DNA of 12,757 nt from NCBI GenBank assembly GCA_964560135.1, contig CAZLKN010000074.1:1-12757 (forward strand), given 5' to 3'. The DNA comes from CAZLKN01 sp964560135 (GTDB lineage: Bacteria; Actinomycetota; JAICYB01). Within the stretch, counting starts at the first letter, position 1. Every line of letters begins with the position of its first letter. The position numbers and the translations under genes were made by a program. Positions 1 to 6,122 of this stretch are shown piece after piece. Below the pieces are notes generated by a model. The model saw nothing but the letters and a program-made list of their open reading frames with translations, made no database searches and was not told the DNA's origin.

Positions 1-134
1 CCGCCGGCGACCAGGACGGGTCGCCCGGCGACGAGATCCTCGAGGTCGAGTACTTCGAGGACGGGGACGGGCGGTCGTTCGTGGTCCGCAGCCGGGATGG
101 CGCGTCGGGCGCCCTGCGCTGGCAGGTGGCCTGA
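1..134 (+). CDS. C-terminal fragment of an unidentified protein (5' end outside window)
   Basis: The frame is open from the left edge (first full codon at base 3) and ends at TGA 132-134, giving the last 43 residues. The fragment is rich in Asp, Glu and Gly, for example GDEILEVEYFEDGDGRSF, and ends in LRWQVA. Codons favour G/C in third position, which supports real coding. The alternating charged and aromatic residues suggest a beta-rich C-terminus, but I recognise no family. The gene ends 77 bp before icd. A promoter-like hexamer lies in that gap, so the two are probably not strictly co-transcribed. Confidence 0.6.
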   Translation, partial: AGDQDGSPGDEILEVEYFEDGDGRSFVVRSRDGASGALRWQVA

Positions 135-172
135 GCCCGGTTGGACGCTCCGGCCCGGCTCGGTGAGGCTGA

Positions 173-178
173 TAGGGT
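173..178 (+). promoter_or_regulatory. Possible -10 element of the icd promoter
   Basis: TAGGGT at 173-178 fits the loose actinobacterial -10 pattern TANNNT and lies in the short gap before icd. Transcription would begin near 184-186, leaving about 26 nt of leader that contains the GGAGG ribosome site. No convincing -35 box is seen at 16-18 bp; TTGGAC at 141-146 is too far away. This is inference from pattern and position only. Confidence 0.3.
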
Positions 179-211
179 CACCACCTGCCGAACAGTGAGG
201 AGCGGAGGACC

Positions 212-1459
212 ATGGCCTTCACCGACGTCACACCGCCGGAGGGCGGGAAGATCTCGATCGCCGACGGCGTGCTGCAGGTGCCGGACGATCCCGTCCTGCC
301 CTTCATCCGCGGCGACGGCACCGGACCCGACATCTGGAACGCGGCGCAGCTCGTGTTCGACGCCGCCGTCGAGAAGGCCTATGGCGGCAAACGGAAGATC
401 AGCTGGTTCGAGGTCTTCGCAGGTGAGACCGCCCACGACCGCTTCGGTACCTGGCTGCCCGAGGACACCGTCGAGGCCTTCCGCACCTACCTCGTCGGGA
501 TCAAGGGCCCCCTGACCACACCGGTAGGCGGCGGGATCCGCTCCCTCAACGTCGCCCTGCGCCAGCTTCTCGACCTGTATGTCTGCCTGCGTCCGGTGCG
601 CTGGTACACGGGCGTGCCCTCGCCGGTGCGGGAGCCCGAGAAGGTGGACATGGTCGTGTTCCGCGAGAACACCGAGGACATCTACGCCGGGATCGAGTGG
701 CCGGCGGAGTCCGAGGAGGCCAAGAAGGTCATCGCCTTCCTCGAGCAGGAGATGGGCGTGGCCAAGATTCGCTTTCCGGCCACCTCGGGGATCGGCATCA
801 AGCCGGTGTCGCGCGAGGGGACCGAGCGGCTCGTCCGTGCCGCGATCGACTACGCGATCGTCTACGGCCGGAAGTCGGTGTGCCTCGTCCACAAGGGCAA
901 CATCATGAAGTTCACCGAGGGCGCCTTCCGCGACTGGGGCTACGACCTCGTCCGCCGTGAGTATGCGGGCAAGGCCGTCACGTGGGACGACTGCGGCGGC
1001 AAGCCCCCCGAGGGACAGATCCTCGTCTGGGACAACATCGCCGACATCACCCTCCAGCAGGTGCTGACACGCCCCGACGAGTTCGAGGTGCTCGCGACGA
1101 TGAACCTCAACGGCGACTACCTGTCCGACGCGCTGGCGGCGCAGGTGGGCGGGATCGGGATCGCCCCCGGCGGCAACATCAACTTCACCACCGGGCATGC
1201 GATCTTCGAAGCCACCCACGGGACCGCGCCGAAGTACGCGGGCCAGGACAAGGTGAACCCGTCGTCGGTCGTCCTGTCCGGGGTGATGATGCTCATGCAC
1301 ATGGGCTGGGCGGAGGCCGCGCAGCTCATCGAGCAGGGCATCGAACAGGCCATCGCTGAGAAGGTCGTCACCTACGACTTCGCCCGCCTCATGGAGCCGC
1401 CGGTCGAGCCGGTGCGCTGCTCGGAGTTCGGCCAGGCCATCGTGGCCCGGATGGGCTGA
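212..1459 (+). CDS. icd: NADP-dependent isocitrate dehydrogenase, E. coli-type homodimer
   Basis: This TCA-cycle enzyme oxidatively decarboxylates isocitrate to 2-oxoglutarate with NADP and Mg2+/Mn2+ in the cytosol. The 415 residues align along their whole length with E. coli Icd (416 aa) from my knowledge of that protein. Substrate-binding elements are visible: GGGIRSLNVALRQ (Ser111, the equivalent of the phosphorylated Ser113 of E. coli), Arg117, Arg127, Arg151, Tyr158 and Lys228. Metal-binding Asp are Asp278, Asp302 and Asp306. NADP specificity is indicated by Lys341-Tyr342 in HGTAPKYAGQDKVNP and by Tyr388/Arg392 in TYDFARLM, matching E. coli Lys344, Tyr345, Tyr391 and Arg395. The ATG at 212 follows GGAGG at a good distance, and the N-terminus has the family's usual length. 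Many actinobacteria instead have the unrelated monomeric enzyme, so the dimeric type is worth noting. No AceK kinase gene is in view. Confidence 0.97.
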   Translation: MAFTDVTPPEGGKISIADGVLQVPDDPVLPFIRGDGTGPDIWNAAQLVFDAAVEKAYGGKRKISWFEVFAGETAHDRFGTWLPEDTVEAFRTYLVGIKGPLTTPVGGGIRSLNVALRQLLDLYVCLRPVRWYTGVPSPVREPEKVDMVVFRENTEDIYAGIEWPAESEEAKKVIAFLEQEMGVAKIRFPATSGIGIKPVSREGTERLVRAAIDYAIVYGRKSVCLVHKGNIMKFTEGAFRDWGYDLVRREYAGKAVTWDDCGGKPPEGQILVWDNIADITLQQVLTRPDEFEVLATMNLNGDYLSDALAAQVGGIGIAPGGNINFTTGHAIFEATHGTAPKYAGQDKVNPSSVVLSGVMMLMHMGWAEAAQLIEQGIEQAIAEKVVTYDFARLMEPPVEPVRCSEFGQAIVARMG

Positions 1460-1477
1460 GCGGGTCCGCTTCGACCT

Positions 1478-1528
1478 CGTTCTGGGTGCGTTCGCTAGGC
1501 CCAGACCCCAGCCAACGCACCCAGAACG
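1478..1528. terminator. Perfect 15-bp inverted repeat between convergent genes (bidirectional terminator or repeat element)
   Basis: CGTTCTGGGTGCGTT at 1478-1492 is the exact reverse complement of AACGCACCCAGAACG at 1514-1528, with a 21-nt loop. It begins 18 bp after the icd stop and ends 11 bp before the end of the convergent nucleotidyltransferase gene, which is where a shared terminator would sit. No T-run follows on either strand, so classical intrinsic termination is uncertain. The bases just inside the arms also resemble each other on opposite strands (CGCTAGG and GGCTGGG), so two inverted copies of a longer short repeat are possible. Confidence 0.6.
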
Positions 1529-1539
1529 CACTGCTAGCC

Positions 1540-2076
1540 TCAGGCCAGGCCCGCTTCCTCCAGGCGCAGCTCGAAGCCGAAGTACTCCACCCAGCGGCGG
1601 ACGTAGTCCCGGTCGATCACGTGTCCGGCCGCCAGGATCGAGGCGATGTCGTCCAGGTCCCGAGGTCTCCAGGCGATGACCTTGTGTACCAGGACGTCTT
1701 CGATCGTAAGCACGTTGTCGTTCGGTACGGCGCGCTCGAGCGCCTCCTGTTGGTAGGAGGTCAGCGCAACCAGGAAGTCCACGTACCGGTCGTCGGCGTG
1801 GGCTCGCGCCCGGATCAGATGTGGAGGATCACCAGCGTCTTGGTGGACGCGGGCGTCGAACCCGTGGCGTTCGATCGTCCCCACGAGTTCGGGGTGCCAG
1901 TCGACGACGAGGTCGACATCGGTGGTCAGTCGGGCACGGTCCCGGTACCGCTCGGCCGCCAGGGCACCGGCGAGCGCCCACCGCACGCCGAGCTCAGCGA
2001 TCGAGTTGATCAGGTCGCCGTATGAGTCCTCTGGCTCTGGCAATCCGGTAAAACTCCAGTTCGGGAGGATCTTCAT
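1540..2076 (-). CDS. AbiEii-like nucleotidyltransferase, possible toxin of a toxin-antitoxin-like pair
   Basis: This is a 178-residue small nucleotidyltransferase-fold protein. After a predicted helix (residues 19-30) comes LAGALAAERY, in place of the usual GG/GS turn, then RLTTDVDLVV with metal-binding Asp53 and Asp55, and RYVDFLVA with a probable third acidic residue, Asp100. The C-terminal half has the sequence TIEDVLVHKVIAWRPRDLDDI (126-144), typical of AbiEii/DUF1814-like enzymes, which follow EDL..hK..A.R.rD..DI. Family members transfer a nucleotide to RNA, protein or small molecules, and some are toxins of type IV systems. The ATG at 2076 lies inside the preceding small gene, so the two overlap by 83 nt. 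A start after that gene (GTG near 1986) would remove the first helix and is unlikely. It could instead be a non-toxic antibiotic-type nucleotidyltransferase. Confidence 0.75.
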   Translation of the reverse strand: MKILPNWSFTGLPEPEDSYGDLINSIAELGVRWALAGALAAERYRDRARLTTDVDLVVDWHPELVGTIERHGFDARVHQDAGDPPHLIRARAHADDRYVDFLVALTSYQQEALERAVPNDNVLTIEDVLVHKVIAWRPRDLDDIASILAAGHVIDRDYVRRWVEYFGFELRLEEAGLA

Positions 2077-2248
2077 CCTCGTCCCGGAGCGGCGGCGAGC
2101 CGTCCTTCCTTCGGAGGCGGTTCACCCACGCGCGGAGCGCGGCTCGTCGCTCGGGTGTTCCGCGGTCGGTCTCCCGGTCCAGCTCCGCCGAGTCGCGGGC
2201 GACCTTCCGCCAGTACTCGAGCTCCTCTGGAGACGCCTTCTTCTCCAT
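1994..2248 (-). CDS. Small charged protein overlapping the nucleotidyltransferase gene; possible partner/antitoxin
   Basis: The 84 residues are strongly charged and probably helical, opening MEKKASPEELEYWRKVA and continuing with Arg/Glu-rich stretches to ELEFYRIARARGLIR near the end. I recognise no named family. The first two thirds show the same G/C-ending codon preference as neighbouring genes, and the run of Glu, Arg and Leu is not what random GC-rich DNA gives, so I think it is real. The ATG at 2248 is 37 nt after the carboxypeptidase stop, with no clear Shine-Dalgarno sequence and no alternative start upstream. Its last 83 nt encode the start of the nucleotidyltransferase in another frame, suggesting translational coupling. 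Position immediately before an AbiEii-like enzyme suggests an accessory or neutralising role. This is inference. Confidence 0.6.
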   Translation of the reverse strand: MEKKASPEELEYWRKVARDSAELDRETDRGTPERRAALRAWVNRLRRKDGSPPLRDEDEDPPELEFYRIARARGLIRRPDQLDR

Positions 2249-2285
2249 GGACCCATTCTCGCACGGAGCCCGACCAGCTCGGCCT

Positions 2286-3986
2286 TCAGCTCAAGGAGAT
2301 CTCGCCGAGGTTCACGACCTGGCCCCGGGGGGCGGTCACCGTCACGGTCTTCTCCGCGTACCCGGGAGAGCGGACGGTCAGCTCGTAGGGCGCGGTGACC
2401 TCGGCCTCGAAGGGGCGCCGGCTCGGCGGCAACCGGAGCAGGAACGACCCGTCGGCCCCCGAGTCGACGGTCATCGCCGGGTGTTCCTCGATCAGCTTCT
2501 CGCCGGTGGTGTTCGACGGCCAGAGCCGGAGGTCGTAGGTCTTGGCGACCGTCACCTCCGCGGGCACGCCGCCCCCGGCGCCGTCCACGATCCGGCCGGA
2601 GATCCCGGCGTGGACCCGTGGGTCGGCGGCGGCTTCGGCGAGCAGCAGGAAGGCGTCCCGGTTCGCCTCGTACATCGCAGGCACATTGGAGGCATAAGGC
2701 GGATGAAACACCCGGCCGTGCTCGAAGGTGTAGGACATCGCCCCGAAGGCACCGTAGCCGTAGTCCATCGTCGTCCCGGTGGTCGGGTACAGGTGCACGC
2801 TCTTCTGGGACCGGTACCTGTTGATGGCGCCCATCGCGTCCCCGAACTCCTTGAGGAGGACCTCGTCGGGGGAGTCGTCCGGCGACCAGCCGAGCGGACG
2901 CAGCACGAGATCGCTGTAGGTGTGGTTGGAATTCAGGCTGCACGGCGGGAAGGCGGCCAGCAGGCGGCGCACGTTCTCGGCCTCCGGCTCGGAGAACGGC
3001 GCGTCGCCGTGGCTGGTCTGGTCCAGAGGGAAGCGGGAGGCGCCCGGGCCCCCCCAGTTGAAGCCGTAGTTGCGGTTGACGTCGATGCCGTAGGCATCCG
3101 GGTTCTTCTGGACGACGGGGGCGGTGACGCCGGTGGGCGACCGGCGGTTCTTCCGCCAGTAGGCCTCCTGGCCCGCGACCCCGAACACCTGCGCGAGCGG
3201 CCCCTGCGTCTGGAACAGGGATTCCCGCGAGTGGTGGAACCCGTCGGGGTTCACCACGGGGACGAGCACCGTTCGCACCTGCTGCATGAGCGCAGTGATG
3301 CGCGTGTCGGCTCCATACCCCTCGAGGAGGTCGAAGGCGAACATGATCGTGAGCTCGCCCGACGGCCACTCGCGCGCGTGGTGGAGGCCGTCCATGTAGA
3401 AGATCGGACGGCCGTCGCGACGTCCGACGTCGTCGGCGATCTCGAGGCCGTACACCGTGCGGCCCTCGAGGGACAGCAAGGGCAGTGCGAACAGCCGGGC
3501 CTCGCCCGGGTGGGCGTCGGCGAGCCCGCGGAGGTCGGCTTCGTAGTCGGCCAGCCGACGGTAATCGGCGCGGGCCCCCGGGACGCCGGTCGCGACCGGC
3601 TGCGGCGCCCGCTCGCGCTCGAGGCGGTCGCGCGCCACGACATCCGGCACCGTCACTTCGTAGGGGATGCCGGTCGAATCGAGGCGGGCGAGGTGCCCCG
3701 GCCACAACAGGAGCTCGATCGATCCGTCGTCGAAGACCCGGTGGGTGTCGTCGAAGACGGCGATCGCCGCGATCTCGTGGGGGGTCCGGGGCCAGACCCG
3801 GGCGATCCTGAGCGGCTCCGATCCACCGCCGCCGAACGTGCCCGCCCGGGCGGGCACGGAACGGCTGGCCGCCGCCCCGACCCCGAGCGCGCCGAGGCGG
3901 AGGAGCTGGCGCCGGGTGAGGTGGCCGTGCTCGGGCGGGCTGTGATCTTCGCTCACGTCACGCTGTTCGCCGTCCACGGCAACCAT
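2286..3986 (-). CDS. Tat-exported M14 zinc carboxypeptidase with C-terminal beta-sandwich domain
   Basis: A 566-residue secreted exopeptidase that should remove C-terminal amino acids from peptides outside the membrane. Residues 24-48 form a twin-arginine signal: TRRQLLRLG, a hydrophobic stretch, then a PARA-G cleavage site. The peptidase domain spans about 140-450. Zinc ligands are His203 and Glu206 in HHAREW and His355 in SNHTYS. Arg278 (YWRKNR) and Arg305 (DVNRNY) match carboxypeptidase A Arg127 and Arg145. Tyr411 probably matches Tyr248, and Glu422 in SYTFEHG is the catalytic glutamate, so all key residues are present and activity is expected. About 455-566 looks like a carboxypeptidase regulatory-like (transthyretin-type) domain, beginning GISGRIVDGAGG. 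The gene starts 12 bp after the MFS-fusion stop, so they are probably co-transcribed. Specificity (A, B or other type) cannot be read. Confidence 0.9.
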   Translation of the reverse strand: MVAVDGEQRDVSEDHSPPEHGHLTRRQLLRLGALGVGAAASRSVPARAGTFGGGGSEPLRIARVWPRTPHEIAAIAVFDDTHRVFDDGSIELLLWPGHLARLDSTGIPYEVTVPDVVARDRLERERAPQPVATGVPGARADYRRLADYEADLRGLADAHPGEARLFALPLLSLEGRTVYGLEIADDVGRRDGRPIFYMDGLHHAREWPSGELTIMFAFDLLEGYGADTRITALMQQVRTVLVPVVNPDGFHHSRESLFQTQGPLAQVFGVAGQEAYWRKNRRSPTGVTAPVVQKNPDAYGIDVNRNYGFNWGGPGASRFPLDQTSHGDAPFSEPEAENVRRLLAAFPPCSLNSNHTYSDLVLRPLGWSPDDSPDEVLLKEFGDAMGAINRYRSQKSVHLYPTTGTTMDYGYGAFGAMSYTFEHGRVFHPPYASNVPAMYEANRDAFLLLAEAAADPRVHAGISGRIVDGAGGGVPAEVTVAKTYDLRLWPSNTTGEKLIEEHPAMTVDSGADGSFLLRLPPSRRPFEAEVTAPYELTVRSPGYAEKTVTVTAPRGQVVNLGEISLS

Positions 3987-3998
3987 CCTGCCCCATCC

Positions 3999-5594
3999 TC
4001 ACTCGTCCGGTGGGCTGATCTCGTCCAGGTCGAGTCCGCGGGCCTCCGGCAGCAGTGATACGAGCACCAATCCCACGAGCAGGGGGGCCGCGGCGGTGAA
4101 CGCCACCGCCGCCCCCAGCGAGGCCAGCGGCTCGGCCAGAGCGCCCACCACGAGCAGTCCGACCACCGAGCCTGCGACTGCGACGGCGACGAGTCCGGCG
4201 CCCGCCGTCCCCCGGGACGCGGTGGGGAAGAGCTCGGTGTTGAAGGCCGAGATCGACGGGCTCGCGAACCCGCCGGCGGCCGTCCACACGGCGAGCATCA
4301 CCCACAGCAGGGGGCCGCCGGTAGCGAAGAAGATCGCTCCCGTCGCCGCCATCACCGTCACGCCCCAGCGCGCGGCGGGACGGCGTCCCCAGGACTCGGC
4401 CAGGCGTCCGCCCGCCCAGACGGCGACCAGCGCCGTCACCGTCTGTGTGGTGCCGCGCAGGAGCAGGATGCCGAGGGCGGAGAAGCCGCGCTCGTCGGCC
4501 AGGTAGCGGTTCATGAACTGCGACGAGGGGGCCACGAACACGTTGAGCAGGAAGCCGGTCGCGGCGACGAGGGCGAAGCGGCCCCCGAAGGCGCCGCGGG
4601 CCATCACCGACACCCGGCCCCGCGGGAGATGCCTGGCGGCGACCTCGAGGTACCGCCGGGTCTCGAGCAGGCGCCGCGAGATGCCGGACATGAAGACGAG
4701 CCCGAGGCCCGCCAGGACGTACAGCGCCCGCCAGGCCCGGGGGTGCAGATCGGCGGCGGGCAGCAGGATCGCGCCCAGAGCGAAGCCGACGCTCCCGGCC
4801 ACCCCCGAGATCGCGAGCGTCCACGCCCGGGCGCGCTCCGGCGCCTCCTCGACGGCCGCGATGAAGGCTACGACGCCCGCCAGGGTCGCAGCACCGCGGA
4901 CGAGCACCTGCAGGAACGCGAAGCTGCCCAGCCCGGGGGCGAACGCGGACAGGAAGGAGGCCACGCAGACCGCGGCGACCGCCGTGAGCAGGATCCGGCG
5001 CCGGCCCCAGCGGTCGGCCATCGCCGTGCCCACGATCGCCACGAGCGTCCCGAGACGGGTGAACGCGGTGAGCGTCCCGAGCTGGACGTTGGTGGCGTCG
5101 AAGTCCCGTGCCACGTGGTCGATGGTGTGGGTGAGCAGCGAGCCCCCGTACCCCACCAGGGCGAGGACGAAGCCAAGCGTGGCGAGCATCCTCACCTCGG
5201 CCTGGGACAGGGAGGCCGGCGGGGCCCAGAAAGGAGCAGCGGGGGCCTCGGGCGCGGCGCGGCCGGACACCTCGGCCTCCAGGGTGGACAGGGCATGGGC
5301 CAGGTGCCGCCGCATCATGGCCCGTGTGAGGGGGCCGAAGATCCAGCCGAAGTATGGTACGCGCGCGTCGTAGGCGCCGTGGAGCGTGACCGTGGTGCCG
5401 TCGCCGTGGGGGCTCAGCTCCGCGGTGATGTGGAGCCCGGCGCCCACGTGGGTGGGTTCCACCCACGTTCCCTCCTCCTCCCGGGCCCGGGACCGGACGA
5501 GGTCCCGCACCGCCTCTGGCGGCGCAGCCAGGAACCGGGAGGTCGTCAGGCGCACGGTCATGAACTCGCGGTGGACGTCTATCAGACGGGGCAT
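3999..5594 (-). CDS. SRPBCC (START-like) domain fused to a 12-helix MFS transporter
   Basis: The 531-residue protein has two parts. Residues about 8-112 look like an SRPBCC/polyketide-cyclase ligand-binding domain: a first strand ending in FLAAPPEAVRDLV, beta strands through TTVTLHGAYDA, and a long C-terminal helix TRAMMRRHLAHALSTLEAEV. After a Pro/Ala linker (113-128) there are about twelve hydrophobic segments (136-515). MFS signatures are ADRWGRRR (193-200) after TM2, the matching AESWGRRP after TM8, PERARAW after TM4, and ELFPTASRGTAGAG (454-467), typical of sugar/metabolite porters. The soluble part should face the cytoplasm, where it could sense or capture a hydrophobic ligand. Substrate and direction are unknown. 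The ATG at 5594 has AAGGA just upstream; Met12 is an alternative start. It is the first gene of the likely minus-strand operon with the M14 peptidase. Confidence 0.88.
   Translation of the reverse strand: MPRLIDVHREFMTVRLTTSRFLAAPPEAVRDLVRSRAREEEGTWVEPTHVGAGLHITAELSPHGDGTTVTLHGAYDARVPYFGWIFGPLTRAMMRRHLAHALSTLEAEVSGRAAPEAPAAPFWAPPASLSQAEVRMLATLGFVLALVGYGGSLLTHTIDHVARDFDATNVQLGTLTAFTRLGTLVAIVGTAMADRWGRRRILLTAVAAVCVASFLSAFAPGLGSFAFLQVLVRGAATLAGVVAFIAAVEEAPERARAWTLAISGVAGSVGFALGAILLPAADLHPRAWRALYVLAGLGLVFMSGISRRLLETRRYLEVAARHLPRGRVSVMARGAFGGRFALVAATGFLLNVFVAPSSQFMNRYLADERGFSALGILLLRGTTQTVTALVAVWAGGRLAESWGRRPAARWGVTVMAATGAIFFATGGPLLWVMLAVWTAAGGFASPSISAFNTELFPTASRGTAGAGLVAVAVAGSVVGLLVVGALAEPLASLGAAVAFTAAAPLLVGLVLVSLLPEARGLDLDEISPPDE
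5446..5468. repeat. 10-bp perfect palindromic hairpin inside the SRPBCC-MFS coding region
   Basis: ACGTGGGTGG at 5446-5455 and its exact complement CCACCCACGT at 5459-5468 are separated by 3 nt. The segment encodes TWVEPTHV in the SRPBCC domain, about 127-149 nt from the start codon. Such a stable stem early in a coding region could slow translation or mark an RNA-processing site, but it may be chance in GC-rich DNA. Confidence 0.45.
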
Positions 5595-5651
5595 CGTCCT
5601 TGCACGCAGGAATCCGTGGGGTCCGGGGAGAATCCATTGGATGTCGCTGAA

Positions 5652-5687
5652 CCGAAGGCGCGGATCGTCCGCGCTTTTCGCCGAAGG
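5652..5687 (+). promoter_or_regulatory. Hairpin with T-run in the leader of the small secreted protein (attenuator or terminator)
   Basis: GCGCGGA (5658-5664), loop TCG, and TCCGCGC (5668-5674) form a perfect stem followed directly by TTTT (5675-5678), the form of a short intrinsic terminator on the + strand. The stem can lengthen by A-T and G-U pairs at its base. Identical CCGAAGG copies flank it at 5652-5658 and 5681-5687. It lies in the 107-bp gap between divergent genes and ends 14-24 nt before the start at 5702. There is no + strand gene directly upstream to terminate, so an attenuator in the 5' leader is one reading, and protection from stray transcription another. Confidence 0.45.
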
Positions 5688-5701
5688 GGGGATCCACTCT
5701 C

Positions 5702-6034
5702 ATGTCGAAGCTCGTCCGTTCCTTCATCGCATTGACCGCTGCCGGGGCGCTCGTCCTGGCCGTCTCGCCGGCGCACGCCGGGCACCCGAGCCCGGGATGC
5801 GCCCCCGAGGACTCGACCGTGCTGCTCTTCGAGCCCCACGATGATGTCCGCGAGAACCTGCCGAGCCTCTACCTCGCCGCCGATGGCGACACCGAGACCG
5901 CCTATGTGGGCATCTGCGGCGGTGGCGACGAGGTCTCCGAAGCCGGATACCTCGAGGCCGGCCTCGACGGGGACGGCGCCTACGTGAAGGGTGCCTACGG
6001 CGAGGACCTCGGAGGCGAAGTCCGGATCCCGTAG
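5702..6034 (+). CDS. Small secreted acidic protein of unknown function
   Basis: The 110-residue product has a clear Sec signal peptide: positive MSKLVR, a hydrophobic core FIALTAAGALVLAV, and an AHA cleavage site after residue 26. The mature part is about 84 residues, acidic and glycine-rich, with two cysteines (Cys33 and Cys72) that could form one disulfide, and short beta-like stretches such as STVLLFEP, TAYVGICGG and GAYVKGAYG. I recognise no family. The ATG at 5702 is preceded by a GGGGGGA purine run about 8 nt upstream, supporting this start. A stable hairpin follows the stop and another precedes the start, so it is probably transcribed alone. The only function inferred is an extracellular one. 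Confidence 0.8.
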   Translation: MSKLVRSFIALTAAGALVLAVSPAHAGHPSPGCAPEDSTVLLFEPHDDVRENLPSLYLAADGDTETAYVGICGGGDEVSEAGYLEAGLDGDGAYVKGAYGEDLGGEVRIP

Positions 6035-6054
6035 CACCGGCGAACGCGGATGTG

Positions 6055-6079
6055 CCTTTCCCGCCGCCAGCGGGAAAGG
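6055..6079 (+). terminator. Strong 10-bp hairpin after the small secreted protein gene
   Basis: CCTTTCCCGC (6055-6064) and GCGGGAAAGG (6070-6079) pair perfectly around a 5-nt loop, and GTG/CAC just outside can extend the stem across a small bulge. It starts 20 nt after the stop at 6034 and ends 43 nt before the exchanger start at 6123. No T-run follows, so it may be a weak or factor-aided terminator, an mRNA-stabilising end, or a leader structure of the exchanger gene. Confidence 0.55.
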
Positions 6080-6122
6080 ATGCACCGATGCGTCCTGGTG
6101 ACCCACGGTGCCCTGAGGTCCG

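Noticed and set aside
2247..4058. Long open frames opposite or alongside the carboxypeptidase gene (for example + strand 2247-4058 and minus strand 2122-3705 in another frame)
   Set aside because: Their translations are Arg/Gly/Pro-rich with no recognisable domain. They mirror the M14 gene, whose catalytic residues are complete. Such frames are expected in GC-rich coding DNA.
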